Source: an uncultured Thermoleophilia bacterium
GTDB taxonomy: Bacteria; Actinomycetota; Thermoleophilia; UBA2241
Length of the DNA: 54,415 bases
Assembly (NCBI GenBank): GCA_903862845.1
Contig: CAIOZS010000096.1
Location: 1 to 54,415 of the forward strand
Direction of reading: 5' to 3'
This document shows, in pieces, positions 34,818 to 42,545 of this stretch (its first letter is position 1; every line of letters begins with the position of its first letter). The notes beneath the pieces were generated by a model that was not told the origin of the DNA, ran no database searches, and was given only the letters and a program-made list of their open reading frames with translations. The translations under genes and the position numbers were made by a program.

Positions 34818-36140
34818 TCAGCCCGCGTCGGCGTCGAGGTGCCCAGGCGGAGGCGCCAACCGCGCCGTGAGGGCCGGCCAGCGCAGGCCGACGTCATGCA
34901 GCCGCGTGCGTTTGAGTGCCGCAGAGGCCACCCAGCCGACGAGGAAGCCGATGGCGAGGTCGTTCGTGGCCAACGCCACTGCCGCGATGAGCGTGGCGCA
35001 CGCGATGTCGTCGATCTGGGTGAGATCCGTCAGGAGGAGGCAGTGCTCTGCCCCCACGAAGAGCAGCATCCCGGCGAGCACGGCACCCGGTACGAGGAGC
35101 GGCGAGAGGCCGAAGGCCGCGCCCGCGGCGAGGATGGCGTACAGACCGGCGGCCGCGAGTGTGGCGCCCGCCGTTCGCGCGCCGAGCCGGTAGTGCGCGG
35201 TCGCGCCGCCCGACCCGTGGCAGAGCGCCATGCCGCCCAGCAGGCCTGCGCCCAGATTGACGAGGCCGAGGCTCAGGCAGATGCTCGCCGGCGTGACCCG
35301 GCGCGCGGCGCTCCCGTAGTAATGGTGCAGCACATCGTCGGTCGCGAATACCGAGTTGCCGAGCGAGAGCGGAAGCTGCGGCAGCACGACGGCGAACAAG
35401 GCGATCCAGGCGTCGTGCAGGCTGGGCAGATGCAGGAAGGGCAACTGGGCGCTCGCGGGGACGGCGGGGAGCTGCGCGACGCCGGCGCTCGCGAGGACGA
35501 CTCCGACGAGCGCCCCTGCGCCCAGCACGAGCAAGCTGCCGGGCAGGCGACGACGCTCCCGCCCGGCGAGCAGGAACGCCGCGATGACCAGCGCCACGAT
35601 GCCGCCGGCCGTGACGGTCAGGCCGCCGAGGCCGAGACTGACCCGCACTCCGGGGAAGGCGTTGGCTGCGCCGGCCATGATGAGGGCGCTCTTGAGAAGC
35701 AGTAGTCCGATGGCCAGCTGGATGCCGCGGACGACGGCTCGCGGAAAGAGGCGCCCCAGGTGGCGGGTCAAGGGGGTCAGGGCGAACAGCAGGAAGAGCA
35801 GGCCGATCTCGAGGCCGGCGGCGCTCACCACCGAGGCCGAGAGGCCGAGGGCTATGATGGAAGCCGCCATGGCCTTCATCGGCTGGACCGGCACCGGCAC
35901 GCGGAACGCGAGAGCGGTGGCGGCGTAGACCGTGGCGACGCACACGAAGACGGTGACGAGGCTCAGGTGGGCCGCCGCCGCGACCCCGCAGGCGAGAGGG
36001 ATCATGATGCCGATGTCGGCGACGCCGCCGGCGAGCTCGTGACGGTCGAAGCGCAAGGGCAGGATGCCCTTGCGTGTCAACCGTTGCGCCGCAGCCCCGG
36101 CGTCGGGGCGGTCCGCGGCAGAATGCGCAGCGAGACGCAC
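34818..36140 (-). CDS. MOT1-type molybdate (or sulfate) transporter
   Basis: This protein of about 440 residues has 10-12 hydrophobic helices and both hallmarks of the MOT1 branch of the SulP superfamily: VPVPVQPMKAMAA in the first third and MALCHGSGGATAHYRLGAR in the last third. Characterised MOT1 proteins are high-affinity molybdate importers without a STAS domain, and none is seen here. The GTG at 36140 is chosen because AAAGGAG lies 5 bases before it; the frame continues to 36290 without homology. mobAB is directly downstream, which argues for molybdate or tungstate rather than sulfate as substrate. Confidence 0.9.
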   Translation of the reverse strand: MRLAAHSAADRPDAGAAAQRLTRKGILPLRFDRHELAGGVADIGIMIPLACGVAAAAHLSLVTVFVCVATVYAATALAFRVPVPVQPMKAMAASIIALGLSASVVSAAGLEIGLLFLLFALTPLTRHLGRLFPRAVVRGIQLAIGLLLLKSALIMAGAANAFPGVRVSLGLGGLTVTAGGIVALVIAAFLLAGRERRRLPGSLLVLGAGALVGVVLASAGVAQLPAVPASAQLPFLHLPSLHDAWIALFAVVLPQLPLSLGNSVFATDDVLHHYYGSAARRVTPASICLSLGLVNLGAGLLGGMALCHGSGGATAHYRLGARTAGATLAAAGLYAILAAGAAFGLSPLLVPGAVLAGMLLFVGAEHCLLLTDLTQIDDIACATLIAAVALATNDLAIGFLVGWVASAALKRTRLHDVGLRWPALTARLAPPPGHLDADAG

Positions 36141-36365
36141 CCTCACTCCTTTCCAAACACGAGGAGGTCCACGCGTTTCCGCCGCGGGCCCACGACAGCG
36201 CTGCCCGCGCTGCCCCATGGTCTGTCCATGGTACGGCCCGGCGCCCGTAGCTGTTGCCGTAGGGCGAAGGGCTTGGAGTCGGACTGACAAAGGGTAGCAC
36301 CCCCGTCACGCAGTCCGCCACTGCCTGCGTCGCGGCCGGAGCCTCCCGAAAGAACCGCGCCACGC

Positions 36366-36393
36366 TTGACAGCGCCCGTGGCGACGGTACTAT
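36366..36393 (+). promoter_or_regulatory. Strong promoter of the 3-hydroxyacyl-CoA dehydrogenase gene
   Basis: Perfect -35 TTGACA (36366-36371), 16-base spacer, TACTAT (36388-36393). The predicted start falls inside the operator palindrome that follows. Confidence 0.8.
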
Positions 36394-36396
36394 GCT

Positions 36397-36426
36397 CGTC
36401 ATACGGATGGGCATGTCCGTATGACG
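36397..36426 (+). promoter_or_regulatory. Palindromic operator over the transcription start
   Basis: CGTCATACGGA and TCCGTATGACG are perfect 11-bp arms around an 8-base centre. The placement 3 bases after the -10 is typical of repression by a TetR- or GntR-type dimer. The regulator is not adjacent. Confidence 0.8.
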
Positions 36427-36499
36427 GACGGACGTTGCAGGCCCACGGGGGCGGCAGCGCGGTCGTCGCGGTCGAGCGAGGAACGGAGGTCGGACGAGC

Positions 36500-37441
36500 A
36501 TGGGCCAAGTCGATTGCAGGATCCCTCCCGCGCTCATCGCGGTCGTCGGCGCCGGCCTCATGGGGCACGGCATCGCGCAGGTCTTCGCCTGCGCCGGCCA
36601 CCCCGTGGCGGTCCACGATCCGGCGACCGGGGCGCTCGCCACGGTGCATCGGCGTGTGGCCGTGAACCTCAACCGCCTGGGCTTGTCCGACGAAGCACTC
36701 GAGAGGATCTCAGTGCATGCCCGGCTCGAGGACGCGCTAGAGGGCGCCGATTTCGTCTTTGAGGCGGCGCCGGAAGAGGTCGAGCTCAAACGCGGGCTGA
36801 TGGAATCGATCACGACGATCGCCTCCGCGGACGCGATCGTCGCCAGCAACACCTCGTCCATGCCGGTGGCCGTGTTCTCGGAGCGCGCGGCCGGCATATG
36901 GCGCGTGATCGGCACGCACTGGTGGAATCCGCCGTACCTCATCCCGCTTGTCGAGGTGGTCCAGGGCGCCGAGACGTCCGCCGGGACCGTGGCGCGGACC
37001 ATGGGCCTTCTGAGCTCTGTGGGCAAGCTGCCTGTGCACGTGCGCAAGGACGTCCCGGGCTTCGTCGCCAATCGCCTGCAGCACGCCCTGTGGCGCGAGG
37101 CGATGTCCATCGTCCAGCACGGCATCTGCGACGCGGAGACGGTGGACCTGTGCGTCAAGAACAGCTTCGGCTTGCGGCTTGCAGTTCTCGGGCCTCTCGA
37201 GACCGCCGACCTCGGCGGCCTCGACCTCGCCCTCAACATCCACGAGCAGATCCTGCCCTTCATCGACCGCACCCCCGGCCCGCTGCCGATCCTCAGGGAC
37301 AAGGTCGCGGCCGGCGACCTCGGCATGAAGACCGGCCGGGGCTTCCGCACCTGGACCGAAGCAGAGGCGAGCGCCGCTCACGCACGGCTCGCCGAACACC
37401 TCGTCGCGGCTCTGGCGGCTCGCCCGCCGGACACCGCCTAG
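36500..37441 (+). CDS. 3-hydroxyacyl-CoA dehydrogenase family protein
   Basis: This 313-residue NAD enzyme has an N-terminal Rossmann domain (AVVGAGLMGHGIAQVFACAG, residues 14-33), VFEAAPEEVELKRGLM, SNTSSMPV, and the catalytic His with its NPP (GTHWWNPPYLIPLVEV). The C-terminal helical domain ends in KTGRGFRTW. The family oxidises L-3-hydroxyacyl-CoA, including 3-hydroxybutyryl-CoA; several relatives act on other 3-hydroxy acids, and the WW before NPP differs from the usual HFFNP. SD GGAGG lies upstream of the ATG at 36500. The upstream operator suggests tight substrate-linked regulation. Confidence 0.92.
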   Translation: MGQVDCRIPPALIAVVGAGLMGHGIAQVFACAGHPVAVHDPATGALATVHRRVAVNLNRLGLSDEALERISVHARLEDALEGADFVFEAAPEEVELKRGLMESITTIASADAIVASNTSSMPVAVFSERAAGIWRVIGTHWWNPPYLIPLVEVVQGAETSAGTVARTMGLLSSVGKLPVHVRKDVPGFVANRLQHALWREAMSIVQHGICDAETVDLCVKNSFGLRLAVLGPLETADLGGLDLALNIHEQILPFIDRTPGPLPILRDKVAAGDLGMKTGRGFRTWTEAEASAAHARLAEHLVAALAARPPDTA

Positions 37442-37720
37442 GGCCGGGCGAAGAACACGCCCGCAAGCAGCGCGACGGCCTGCAGGTACTCGCGCGGGCC
37501 GTCGCGATTCTGCGGCTTCTGGCTGCGGACGCCTCCAGCGGCCTCACATGCGGCGAGCTTGTGGCGCGCGCAGGGCTGCCGCGCACCACTGTGCTGGCAT
37601 CACCACCGCCCTCATGGTGGTGTCCCGGGTGGAAGCCCGATCCCCGGCCTTCTGCCCGGCCGGCGGCACGACCCTGCTCGCCGCCGACCTCGCCGGAACC
37701 GTGCTCTCCGAGGTCTGAGG
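37441..37720 (+). pseudogene. Remnant of an IclR family regulator
   Basis: Directly after the dehydrogenase stop, one frame encodes LQVLARAVAILRLLAADASSGLTCGELVARAGLPRTTV (about 37483-37596), a clear IclR N-terminal winged helix-turn-helix. Homology ends at TTV, where the recognition helix should continue. The rest of the frame is Pro/Ser-rich, no start codon precedes the domain, and no effector-binding domain follows. The remaining bases to 37720 contain only a short stop-terminated frame. A repressor gene that decayed beside its former target is the likely explanation. Confidence 0.75.
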
Positions 37721-37725
37721 CTCGT

Positions 37726-38337
37726 TCAGCAGGTGCGGATCGTGCGCGCCTCGGTGACGACAATGCCGCACGCGAGGTCGTGCGACTCGCAGGGCAGCTC
37801 GTCCACAAGCTGGACCTCGAAGGCCAGAGCCACCCATGGGATGCCCGCACGCGTGCGCGGCAGATAGGAATCGTAGAAGCCCCCGCCGTAGCCGCAGCGC
37901 CCGCCGGCAGCGTCGAACGCCGCCCCCGGGACGACGACCACGTCCATACGCTCCGGAGGCACCTCCTCGAGTCCCTCGCGCGGCTCGGGGATGCCCCAGG
38001 CGCCGGGCAGCAGGTCCGCCGCGGGGTCGGCGATGCGGTACGCCGCCATCAACCGCGGCGATAAGACGCGCGGTGCGCACACGATCTTGCCTGCCTTCAG
38101 CGCCCACGAGAGAAGGGTCGTTGTCTCGACCTCGCTGCGGAATGAGGCGTACAGCATCAGCGTGGTGGCCCGGTCGAGCTCAGGGAGCGCGGCGGCGCGC
38201 GCGCAGACTCGAGCGCTGAGCCGGGCGCGTTCCGCGCCCGGCAGGGCATCGCGCGCGGCCAGCGCGCGCCGCCGCATCTCGATCTTGGCTGCGGCGGGCG
38301 CCGGTCGCGGGCCCGCGTCACTTCGTCTGTCGACCAT
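37726..38337 (-). CDS. 5-formyltetrahydrofolate cyclo-ligase
   Basis: This protein of about 203 residues converts 5-formyl-THF to 5,10-methenyl-THF with ATP. KIEMRRRALAARDAL near the N-terminus, LMLYASFRSEVET, and VVVPGAAFDAAGGRCGYGGGFYDSYL (ATP/substrate loop) are typical. The ATG at 38337 has AAGG 8 bases upstream; GTG 38352 and ATG 38343 are alternatives with poorer spacing. It faces away from rlmH, with AT-rich TATAGTATA between them. Confidence 0.93.
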   Translation of the reverse strand: MVDRRSDAGPRPAPAAAKIEMRRRALAARDALPGAERARLSARVCARAAALPELDRATTLMLYASFRSEVETTTLLSWALKAGKIVCAPRVLSPRLMAAYRIADPAADLLPGAWGIPEPREGLEEVPPERMDVVVVPGAAFDAAGGRCGYGGGFYDSYLPRTRAGIPWVALAFEVQLVDELPCESHDLACGIVVTEARTIRTC

Positions 38338-38424
38338 CAGCATGCCCTTCACTGCGCGAACAGTTCTGGCAAGGAGTGCGGCGCAAGCCGCGCACGGCGC
38401 GAGCTCGAGCGGCGCCTCCTTCCT

Positions 38425-38435
38425 CTATAGTATAG
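38425..38435. promoter_or_regulatory. AT-rich bidirectional -10-like element
   Basis: CTATAGTATAG reads as TATAGT on the plus strand (38426-38431) and TATACT on the minus strand (38434-38429), between the divergent cyclo-ligase and rlmH genes. Good -35 boxes are not evident. Confidence 0.4.
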
Positions 38436-38605
38436 GCGCAGGTGCTTGGCGGCTCACAGGTCGGGCGCTGAGATGAGAGGGGACCGCGGGCACAAGGCCG
38501 CGCGGGGGAAAGGACGGGCATGGCGGACTTCTGCGGCGGCGGCCGGAACGCGGAGGACCTGGTCGCCGCGTGCCCCGGCCCGCCTCGCGGTTGAGGGCCG
38601 CCACG

Positions 38606-39070
38606 GTGGCGGCGCGCGTCGAGATCGTCGCCGTGGGGTCGCTGCACCGCGACCTCGAGCCTGCGGCGCAGCACTTCATGGACCTTCTGCGGCCTCACGC
38701 CACGGTCTCGGTGCGCGAGGTCAAGGAGGTGAACCTGCGCGGCCGCAGCGCCGCCGAGGTGCTGCGCGACGAGGGCCGGCGCCTGCTCGCGGCGTGGCCG
38801 CAGGCGCCCGTCGTCGCGGCGCTCGTCGTGGAGGGCCGCGCTCTCGACAGCGACGCGTTCGCGGCCTGGCTGCAGAAGGCCTTCGAGCGCGGCGGCGCGG
38901 GCTTCGTGATCGGCGGCTCGCTGGGCCTCGCCGGCGAGGTGCGGACGCGCGCCGCGGAACGCCTCTCCCTGTCGGCGCTCACCCTGCCGCATCAGCTCGC
39001 CCGGGTGGTGCTCCTGGAGCAGATCTTCCGCGCCGGCAAGATCCTGCGCGGCGAGCCCTACCATCACTGA
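38606..39070 (+). CDS. rlmH: 23S rRNA (pseudouridine1915-N3)-methyltransferase
   Basis: This 154-residue SPOUT methyltransferase acts on helix 69 of 23S rRNA. VEIVAVGSLHRDLEPAAQHF at the N-terminus, VVEGRALDSDAFAAWL, FVIGGSLGLAGEV (SAM-binding knot) and LPHQLARVVLLEQIFRA followed by GEPYHH at the C-terminus are diagnostic. GTG 38606 gives the family length of about 155; an in-frame GTG at 38570 would add 12 unconserved residues. Confidence 0.95.
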   Translation: MAARVEIVAVGSLHRDLEPAAQHFMDLLRPHATVSVREVKEVNLRGRSAAEVLRDEGRRLLAAWPQAPVVAALVVEGRALDSDAFAAWLQKAFERGGAGFVIGGSLGLAGEVRTRAAERLSLSALTLPHQLARVVLLEQIFRAGKILRGEPYHH

Positions 39071-39146
39071 GCGCTCGACCGCCGGCGAGCGCCGCGTCGC
39101 CCACTGCGGGCATCGTGCGGCAATCGCACCGCGCGGCCGGTGCCGT

Positions 39147-39182
39147 TAGAATGGGCGTCCGCGCCGGCGGGCTCGCCGGCGC
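39147..39182 (+). promoter_or_regulatory. argS leader: TAGAAT box and hairpin
   Basis: TAGAAT (39147-39152) may be the -10 of argS. It is followed by a perfect 9-bp hairpin GCGCCGGCG-GGCT-CGCCGGCGC (39161-39182) in the leader. No T-box or leader peptide was recognised. Confidence 0.4.
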
Positions 39183-39207
39183 GGTCACGACGACGAGGCG
39201 GTGACCC

Positions 39208-40953
39208 ATGAGCGACGACCTCTACGACCTGAATGGCCTCGCGACGTCCTTGGCGGCGACGCTGCGAGAGCTGCTGGCCGAGGCCGGCGTGGGCGACGCT
39301 GCCGTGCCGCCCGTCGAGCTGGCGCTGCCTGCCCGCCCCGAGCACGGCGACCTCACCACGAACGCGGCCATGGTGAGCGCCAAGCGCGCCGCACGCCCGC
39401 CGCGCGAGCTCGCCCAGGCGCTCGGCGAGCGCTGGCAGGCCGGCCCGGGCGCCGCGCTCTGCGAGCGCGTGCAAGTGGCCGGCCCGGGCTTCCTCAACCT
39501 GTTCCTCGTCGACGCGTGGTACCGCGGCGCCGTGCAGCGCATGCGCGCCGCCGGCCGCGACTTCGGTCGCGGCGCGCTGCCCCTCGGCGAGCGCCTCAAG
39601 ATGAACGTCGAGTTCGTGAGCGTGAACCCCACGGGCCCGCTCCACGTCGGTCACGCGCGCTACGCATCCTACGGCGACGCGCTCTGCCGCATCTTCGCCT
39701 TCGCCGGTCACGACGTCACCCGCGAGTTCTACGTGAACGACTACGGCACCCAGATGCTGCGTTTCGGGCAGTCGCTGGCGGCGCGCTACGGCCAGCGGTT
39801 TGGCCTGGACACCTCGGTTCCGGAAGAGGGCTACCAGGGCGCGTACCTGCTGGACCTCGCCGACGAGCTGATCGCGACGGTGGGCGACCGCTACCGCGCC
39901 GCCGTCGCGGCCGCCGCCCCAGACATGTCCGCGCTCGCCGCCGACGCGCTTGCGGCGATCAAGTCATGGGGCCGCGACGCCATCCTCGCCCAGTTCCGCG
40001 TCACGCTCGAGAGCCTGCGCGTGCCGTTCGACGTGTGGGCGCACGAGAGCGCGCTGTACGCCGGCGAAGGCGAGCACCGGGGCTTCGTCGGCGAGGTCGG
40101 CAAGGCGCTCGCCGACCTGGACGGCGAAGACCTCCTGTACGACGAGGAGGGCGCCGTCTGGCTCAAGACCACGCGGTTCGGCGACGACAAGGACCGCGTG
40201 CTCATCCGCTCCAGCGGCGAGCCCACCTACTTTCTCAGCGACATCGCCTACCATCGCGACAAGATGGACCGCGGGTTCGCCCACATGATCGACATCTGGG
40301 GCGCCGACCACCACGGCTATGTGCCGCGCATGAAAGCCGCCTTCACGGCCCTGCCGCCGCACGATCCCGAGCGCCTGGAGCTGATCATCGGGCAGATGGT
40401 GAACCTTCTGGAGAGCGGTGAAGCCAAGCGCATGAGCAAGCGCAAGGGCGACATCGTGACGGTCGACGACCTTCTCGACGCCATCGGCGTGGACGCCGCG
40501 CGCTTTCTGCTCGTCGGCCGCTCGCACGACACGACGCTCGAGCTCGACATCGACCTCGCCCGCGAGCAGTCGAACAAGAACCCGGTCTACTACGTGCAGT
40601 ACGCGCACGCGCGCATCTGCAGCATCCTGCGCAACCTCGAGGGCGCGGGGCCGGGGCCGGCCGGCGAAGCCCTGCCGGCCGTCGCCGTGGGCGACCACGA
40701 GAGGTCGCTGGTGCGCGCGCTCGCCAGATATCCCGACGTGCTGCTCGCGGCCGCCGGCCAGCGCGCGCCGCACCGCGTGCACACCTACCTCGGTGAGCTG
40801 GCGGCGGAGTTCCACGTCTTCTACCGCCACTGCCGCGTGCTCAGCGACGACCCCGACACCACCAGGTTCAGGGCCGCGATGTGCGAGGCCACGAGAGACA
40901 CGCTGGCGGGCGGGCTCGCGCTGCTCGGGGTGAGCGCGCCCGACTCGATGTAG
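39208..40953 (+). CDS. argS: Arginyl-tRNA synthetase
   Basis: This 581-residue class I synthetase has an N-terminal Add-1 domain (LPARPEHGDLTTNAAM, VAGPGFLNLFL), the HIGH motif as HVGH in NPTGPLHVGHARYASYGD (about residues 147-164), DIWGADHHGYVPRM, the KMSKS-type loop KRMSKRKGD, and the C-terminal DALR anticodon-binding helices (YVQYAHARICSI). The ATG at 39208 has a modest GAGG SD. Confidence 0.97.
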   Translation: MSDDLYDLNGLATSLAATLRELLAEAGVGDAAVPPVELALPARPEHGDLTTNAAMVSAKRAARPPRELAQALGERWQAGPGAALCERVQVAGPGFLNLFLVDAWYRGAVQRMRAAGRDFGRGALPLGERLKMNVEFVSVNPTGPLHVGHARYASYGDALCRIFAFAGHDVTREFYVNDYGTQMLRFGQSLAARYGQRFGLDTSVPEEGYQGAYLLDLADELIATVGDRYRAAVAAAAPDMSALAADALAAIKSWGRDAILAQFRVTLESLRVPFDVWAHESALYAGEGEHRGFVGEVGKALADLDGEDLLYDEEGAVWLKTTRFGDDKDRVLIRSSGEPTYFLSDIAYHRDKMDRGFAHMIDIWGADHHGYVPRMKAAFTALPPHDPERLELIIGQMVNLLESGEAKRMSKRKGDIVTVDDLLDAIGVDAARFLLVGRSHDTTLELDIDLAREQSNKNPVYYVQYAHARICSILRNLEGAGPGPAGEALPAVAVGDHERSLVRALARYPDVLLAAAGQRAPHRVHTYLGELAAEFHVFYRHCRVLSDDPDTTRFRAAMCEATRDTLAGGLALLGVSAPDSM

Positions 40954-40962
40954 CGGCCGGCT

Positions 40963-41385
40963 CTACGCGCCGAAGCGCTCGCGTACCCAGGCGCGCAGCT
41001 CCGCAGTCTCGTCCGGCGTGAGCTCCCTCTCGAGCTTGAGAAGCTGCGACACGGCCACGTTGTACTGCCCGGTCAAGAGGTGGTCGACGACGCTCTCAAG
41101 GACGGTCTGCACCACCTCGCGTCCGGGGATCGCCGGCGTGTACACGTAGGCGATGTGCGACTTGTCCTGCAGGAGCAGATGCTTCTTGACGAGATTGTTC
41201 ATCACCGTCATCACGGTGGTGTAGGCGATCTGCCGCCGCTCGCGCAGCGTCTCGTAGACTTGCCGGACGGTGGTCTGATCGTAGTTCCAGGCCACCGCCA
41301 GGATGTCGGCTTCCAGAGAGCCGATACCTGTGAACGGCGCTCCCTTCGTGCTGCGCATCCACTTGGGTCGGCCAGATTGTTCCAT
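40963..41385 (-). CDS. BlaI/MecI/CopY family transcriptional repressor
   Basis: This 140-residue winged-helix repressor contains LEADILAVAWNYDQTTVRQVYETLRERRQIAYTTVMTVMNNLVKKHLL, the conserved DNA-binding part, followed by a C-terminal dimerisation helix pair (VVDHLLTGQYNVAVSQLLKLE). Relatives repress beta-lactamase, copper or ATPase genes and are usually inactivated by a BlaR1-type membrane protease, which is not present nearby. The ATG at 41385 has AAAGGG 6 bases upstream. A palindrome resembling BlaI operators lies upstream, suggesting autoregulation. Confidence 0.92.
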   Translation of the reverse strand: MEQSGRPKWMRSTKGAPFTGIGSLEADILAVAWNYDQTTVRQVYETLRERRQIAYTTVMTVMNNLVKKHLLLQDKSHIAYVYTPAIPGREVVQTVLESVVDHLLTGQYNVAVSQLLKLERELTPDETAELRAWVRERFGA

Positions 41386-41437
41386 CACGATCCCTTTCGC
41401 CAGGTGACCTCAGGGCACATCCGCACGTCGGACGCAG

Positions 41438-41457
41438 TACGTAGATAGTGCTACGTA
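41438..41457 (-). promoter_or_regulatory. Putative BlaI operator
   Basis: TACGTAG-ATAGTG-CTACGTA: perfect 7-bp arms, 6-base centre, 53 bases upstream of the BlaI-type gene. BlaI operators known from actinobacteria are TAC/GTA-flanked palindromes of similar size. Only one copy is seen. Confidence 0.6.
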
Positions 41458-41594
41458 TGCCCGCTGGGGAATCGTTTGATGCCTGAGGGCTTCAGCTCGA
41501 GGTCAGCGGCTCTCGTGGTGAAGACGAGCCGCTCGAACGGCCGCACCCCGCCGCTCGATGCGCCGCGCTTCTCGCTCGTGATCCCTGACGCCGC

Positions 41595-41747
41595 GAGACC
41601 AAGGGCATACGCGACTGCTTGAAGGTGCGCACCAGCGAGGTCGACAAGGTGCGCTGCGGCCAGAAGCATTTCGAGACGCCGGGGGTGCCGTCTGCGGTCG
41701 TGGTGACCGCGGACGAAGTCGAGAGACGCGGAGGGCGTGATCCCTGA
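41595..41747 (+). pseudogene. C-terminal remnant of a type III restriction endonuclease (Res) subunit
   Basis: The 50 codons ETKG...CLKVRTSEVDKVRCGQKHFETPGVPSAVVVTADEV, ending in TGA, look like the extreme C-terminus of type III restriction enzyme R subunits. There an ETKG (the ExK part of the PD-ExK nuclease) is followed by a KxxCGxxHF segment. An in-frame stop lies three codons upstream and no helicase domain exists nearby, so only a stub remains. The identification is by pattern memory; a profile search would decide it. The surrounding 41458-41764 holds no intact gene. Confidence 0.55.
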
Positions 41748-41764
41748 CAGACCGTGCGTCTCGG

Positions 41765-42532
41765 TCAGCCGACCTCAGGCGCATCCACGCCGAGGCGCGG
41801 ACACAGATGCTCGACGCGACAGGCTTCACAGCCGGGTGAGCTTGGGCGGCAGGCGCCGCGCCCCAGCTTCCAGAGGCCGAAGTCGATGACCCCGGGGAAC
41901 TTCGGGTTCAGCTCCCGGGCGCGATAGATGATCTCCTCGTCGGAGCAGTGCATCCTCACGAGCCCGAGCCTTCGCATGACCCGGCGCACGTGCGCGTCGA
42001 CCGAGATGTCGATCGAGAACTTGTCGCCCAGCGGGACCCCGAAGTCGCGCACCAGGATGCCGGCTGCCATGGTGGCGATCTTCGGTCCGCAGCCGTCGAA
42101 CTCAAGAAAACGGCGTACGACGGCGGCGCTGCTCGGGGAGTCGACCCAGATGCGGCCGGCATCACCGTCGTAGCGATCGGCAATCCTCTGAATGGCTGCG
42201 AACACGACCGGCGCCATCTTGGCCGGGTAGCGGTGAAGGGCGTCCGGTTCGCGAAGGTGTCTGGCGACGGCCTCCACCGGCAGCGCCGCGAGGTCGGCCA
42301 TCTGCCATGACCCCACGCGCTCCCCGAGCCGGTAGGGCAGCATCCAGGCGCGCCCGGCGGTGTCCTCGCGATCGACGAGGCAAGCGAGCACGAAGGCATG
42401 GGGGTGGTCGTCCAGATCGTTGAGGAGGGCGTTGGCCTCTGCCAGCGGAACGAACGAAACCGGCGCGCGAGGGCGTCGGAGTGCGGCGTAGCCTTGTGCG
42501 ACCAGCCTTTGCTTGATGCGCTCCGTATCCAT
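41765..42532 (-). CDS. Endonuclease III-like HhH-GPD protein with 4Fe-4S cluster
   Basis: This 255-residue protein has a helix-hairpin-helix GPD region (FLEFDGCGPKIATMAAGILVRD) followed by DISVDAHVRRVMRRLGL, where the Asp and neighbouring residues match the HhH-GPD active-site strand. The C-terminus has the cluster loop C-x6-C-x2-C-x5-C (CRPSSPGCEACRVEHLC). It is probably a DNA glycosylase/AP lyase or a divergent relative; the classical Nth catalytic Lys is not obvious. The N-terminal 90 residues (VPLAEANALLNDL, WMLPYRLGERVGSW) are not typical Nth. The ATG at 42532 has no SD; TAGACT lies 7 bases upstream. Confidence 0.85.
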   Translation of the reverse strand: MDTERIKQRLVAQGYAALRRPRAPVSFVPLAEANALLNDLDDHPHAFVLACLVDREDTAGRAWMLPYRLGERVGSWQMADLAALPVEAVARHLREPDALHRYPAKMAPVVFAAIQRIADRYDGDAGRIWVDSPSSAAVVRRFLEFDGCGPKIATMAAGILVRDFGVPLGDKFSIDISVDAHVRRVMRRLGLVRMHCSDEEIIYRARELNPKFPGVIDFGLWKLGRGACRPSSPGCEACRVEHLCPRLGVDAPEVG

Positions 42533-42539
42533 GGAGCTG

Positions 42540-42545
42540 AGTCTA
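42540..42545 (-). promoter_or_regulatory. Putative -10 for a leaderless transcript
   Basis: TAGACT on the minus strand, then 7 bases, then the ATG of the endonuclease III-like gene. The spacing is what a leaderless mRNA requires. Confidence 0.5.

Larger units (their letters stand above)
36141..36499. other. Divergent intergenic region, MOT1 gene / hydroxyacyl-CoA dehydrogenase gene
   Basis: This 359-base gap holds, on the left, the leader of the MOT1 gene with CCATGG repeated 5 bases apart (36215-36231). On the right is a strong promoter with a palindromic operator (36366-36426). I looked for a molybdenum-cofactor riboswitch-like fold in the MOT1 leader and did not find a convincing one. Confidence 0.6.

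Noticed and set aside
36141-36300. Molybdenum-cofactor riboswitch upstream of the MOT1 gene
   Set aside because: I looked for the paired GC-rich helices and conserved loops of that RNA and could not fit them; only paired CCATGG sites were found.
38360-38425. Small minus-strand peptide with a CxxC motif upstream of the cyclo-ligase gene
   Set aside because: The only SD-like sequence is too far from the GTG, and the frame runs through the start region of the cyclo-ligase gene; there is no independent support.
39437-39492. 13-bp direct repeat (GGCCGGCCCGGGC) in argS
   Set aside because: Both copies encode similar Ala-Gly-Pro-Gly stretches; coincidental codon bias is enough.
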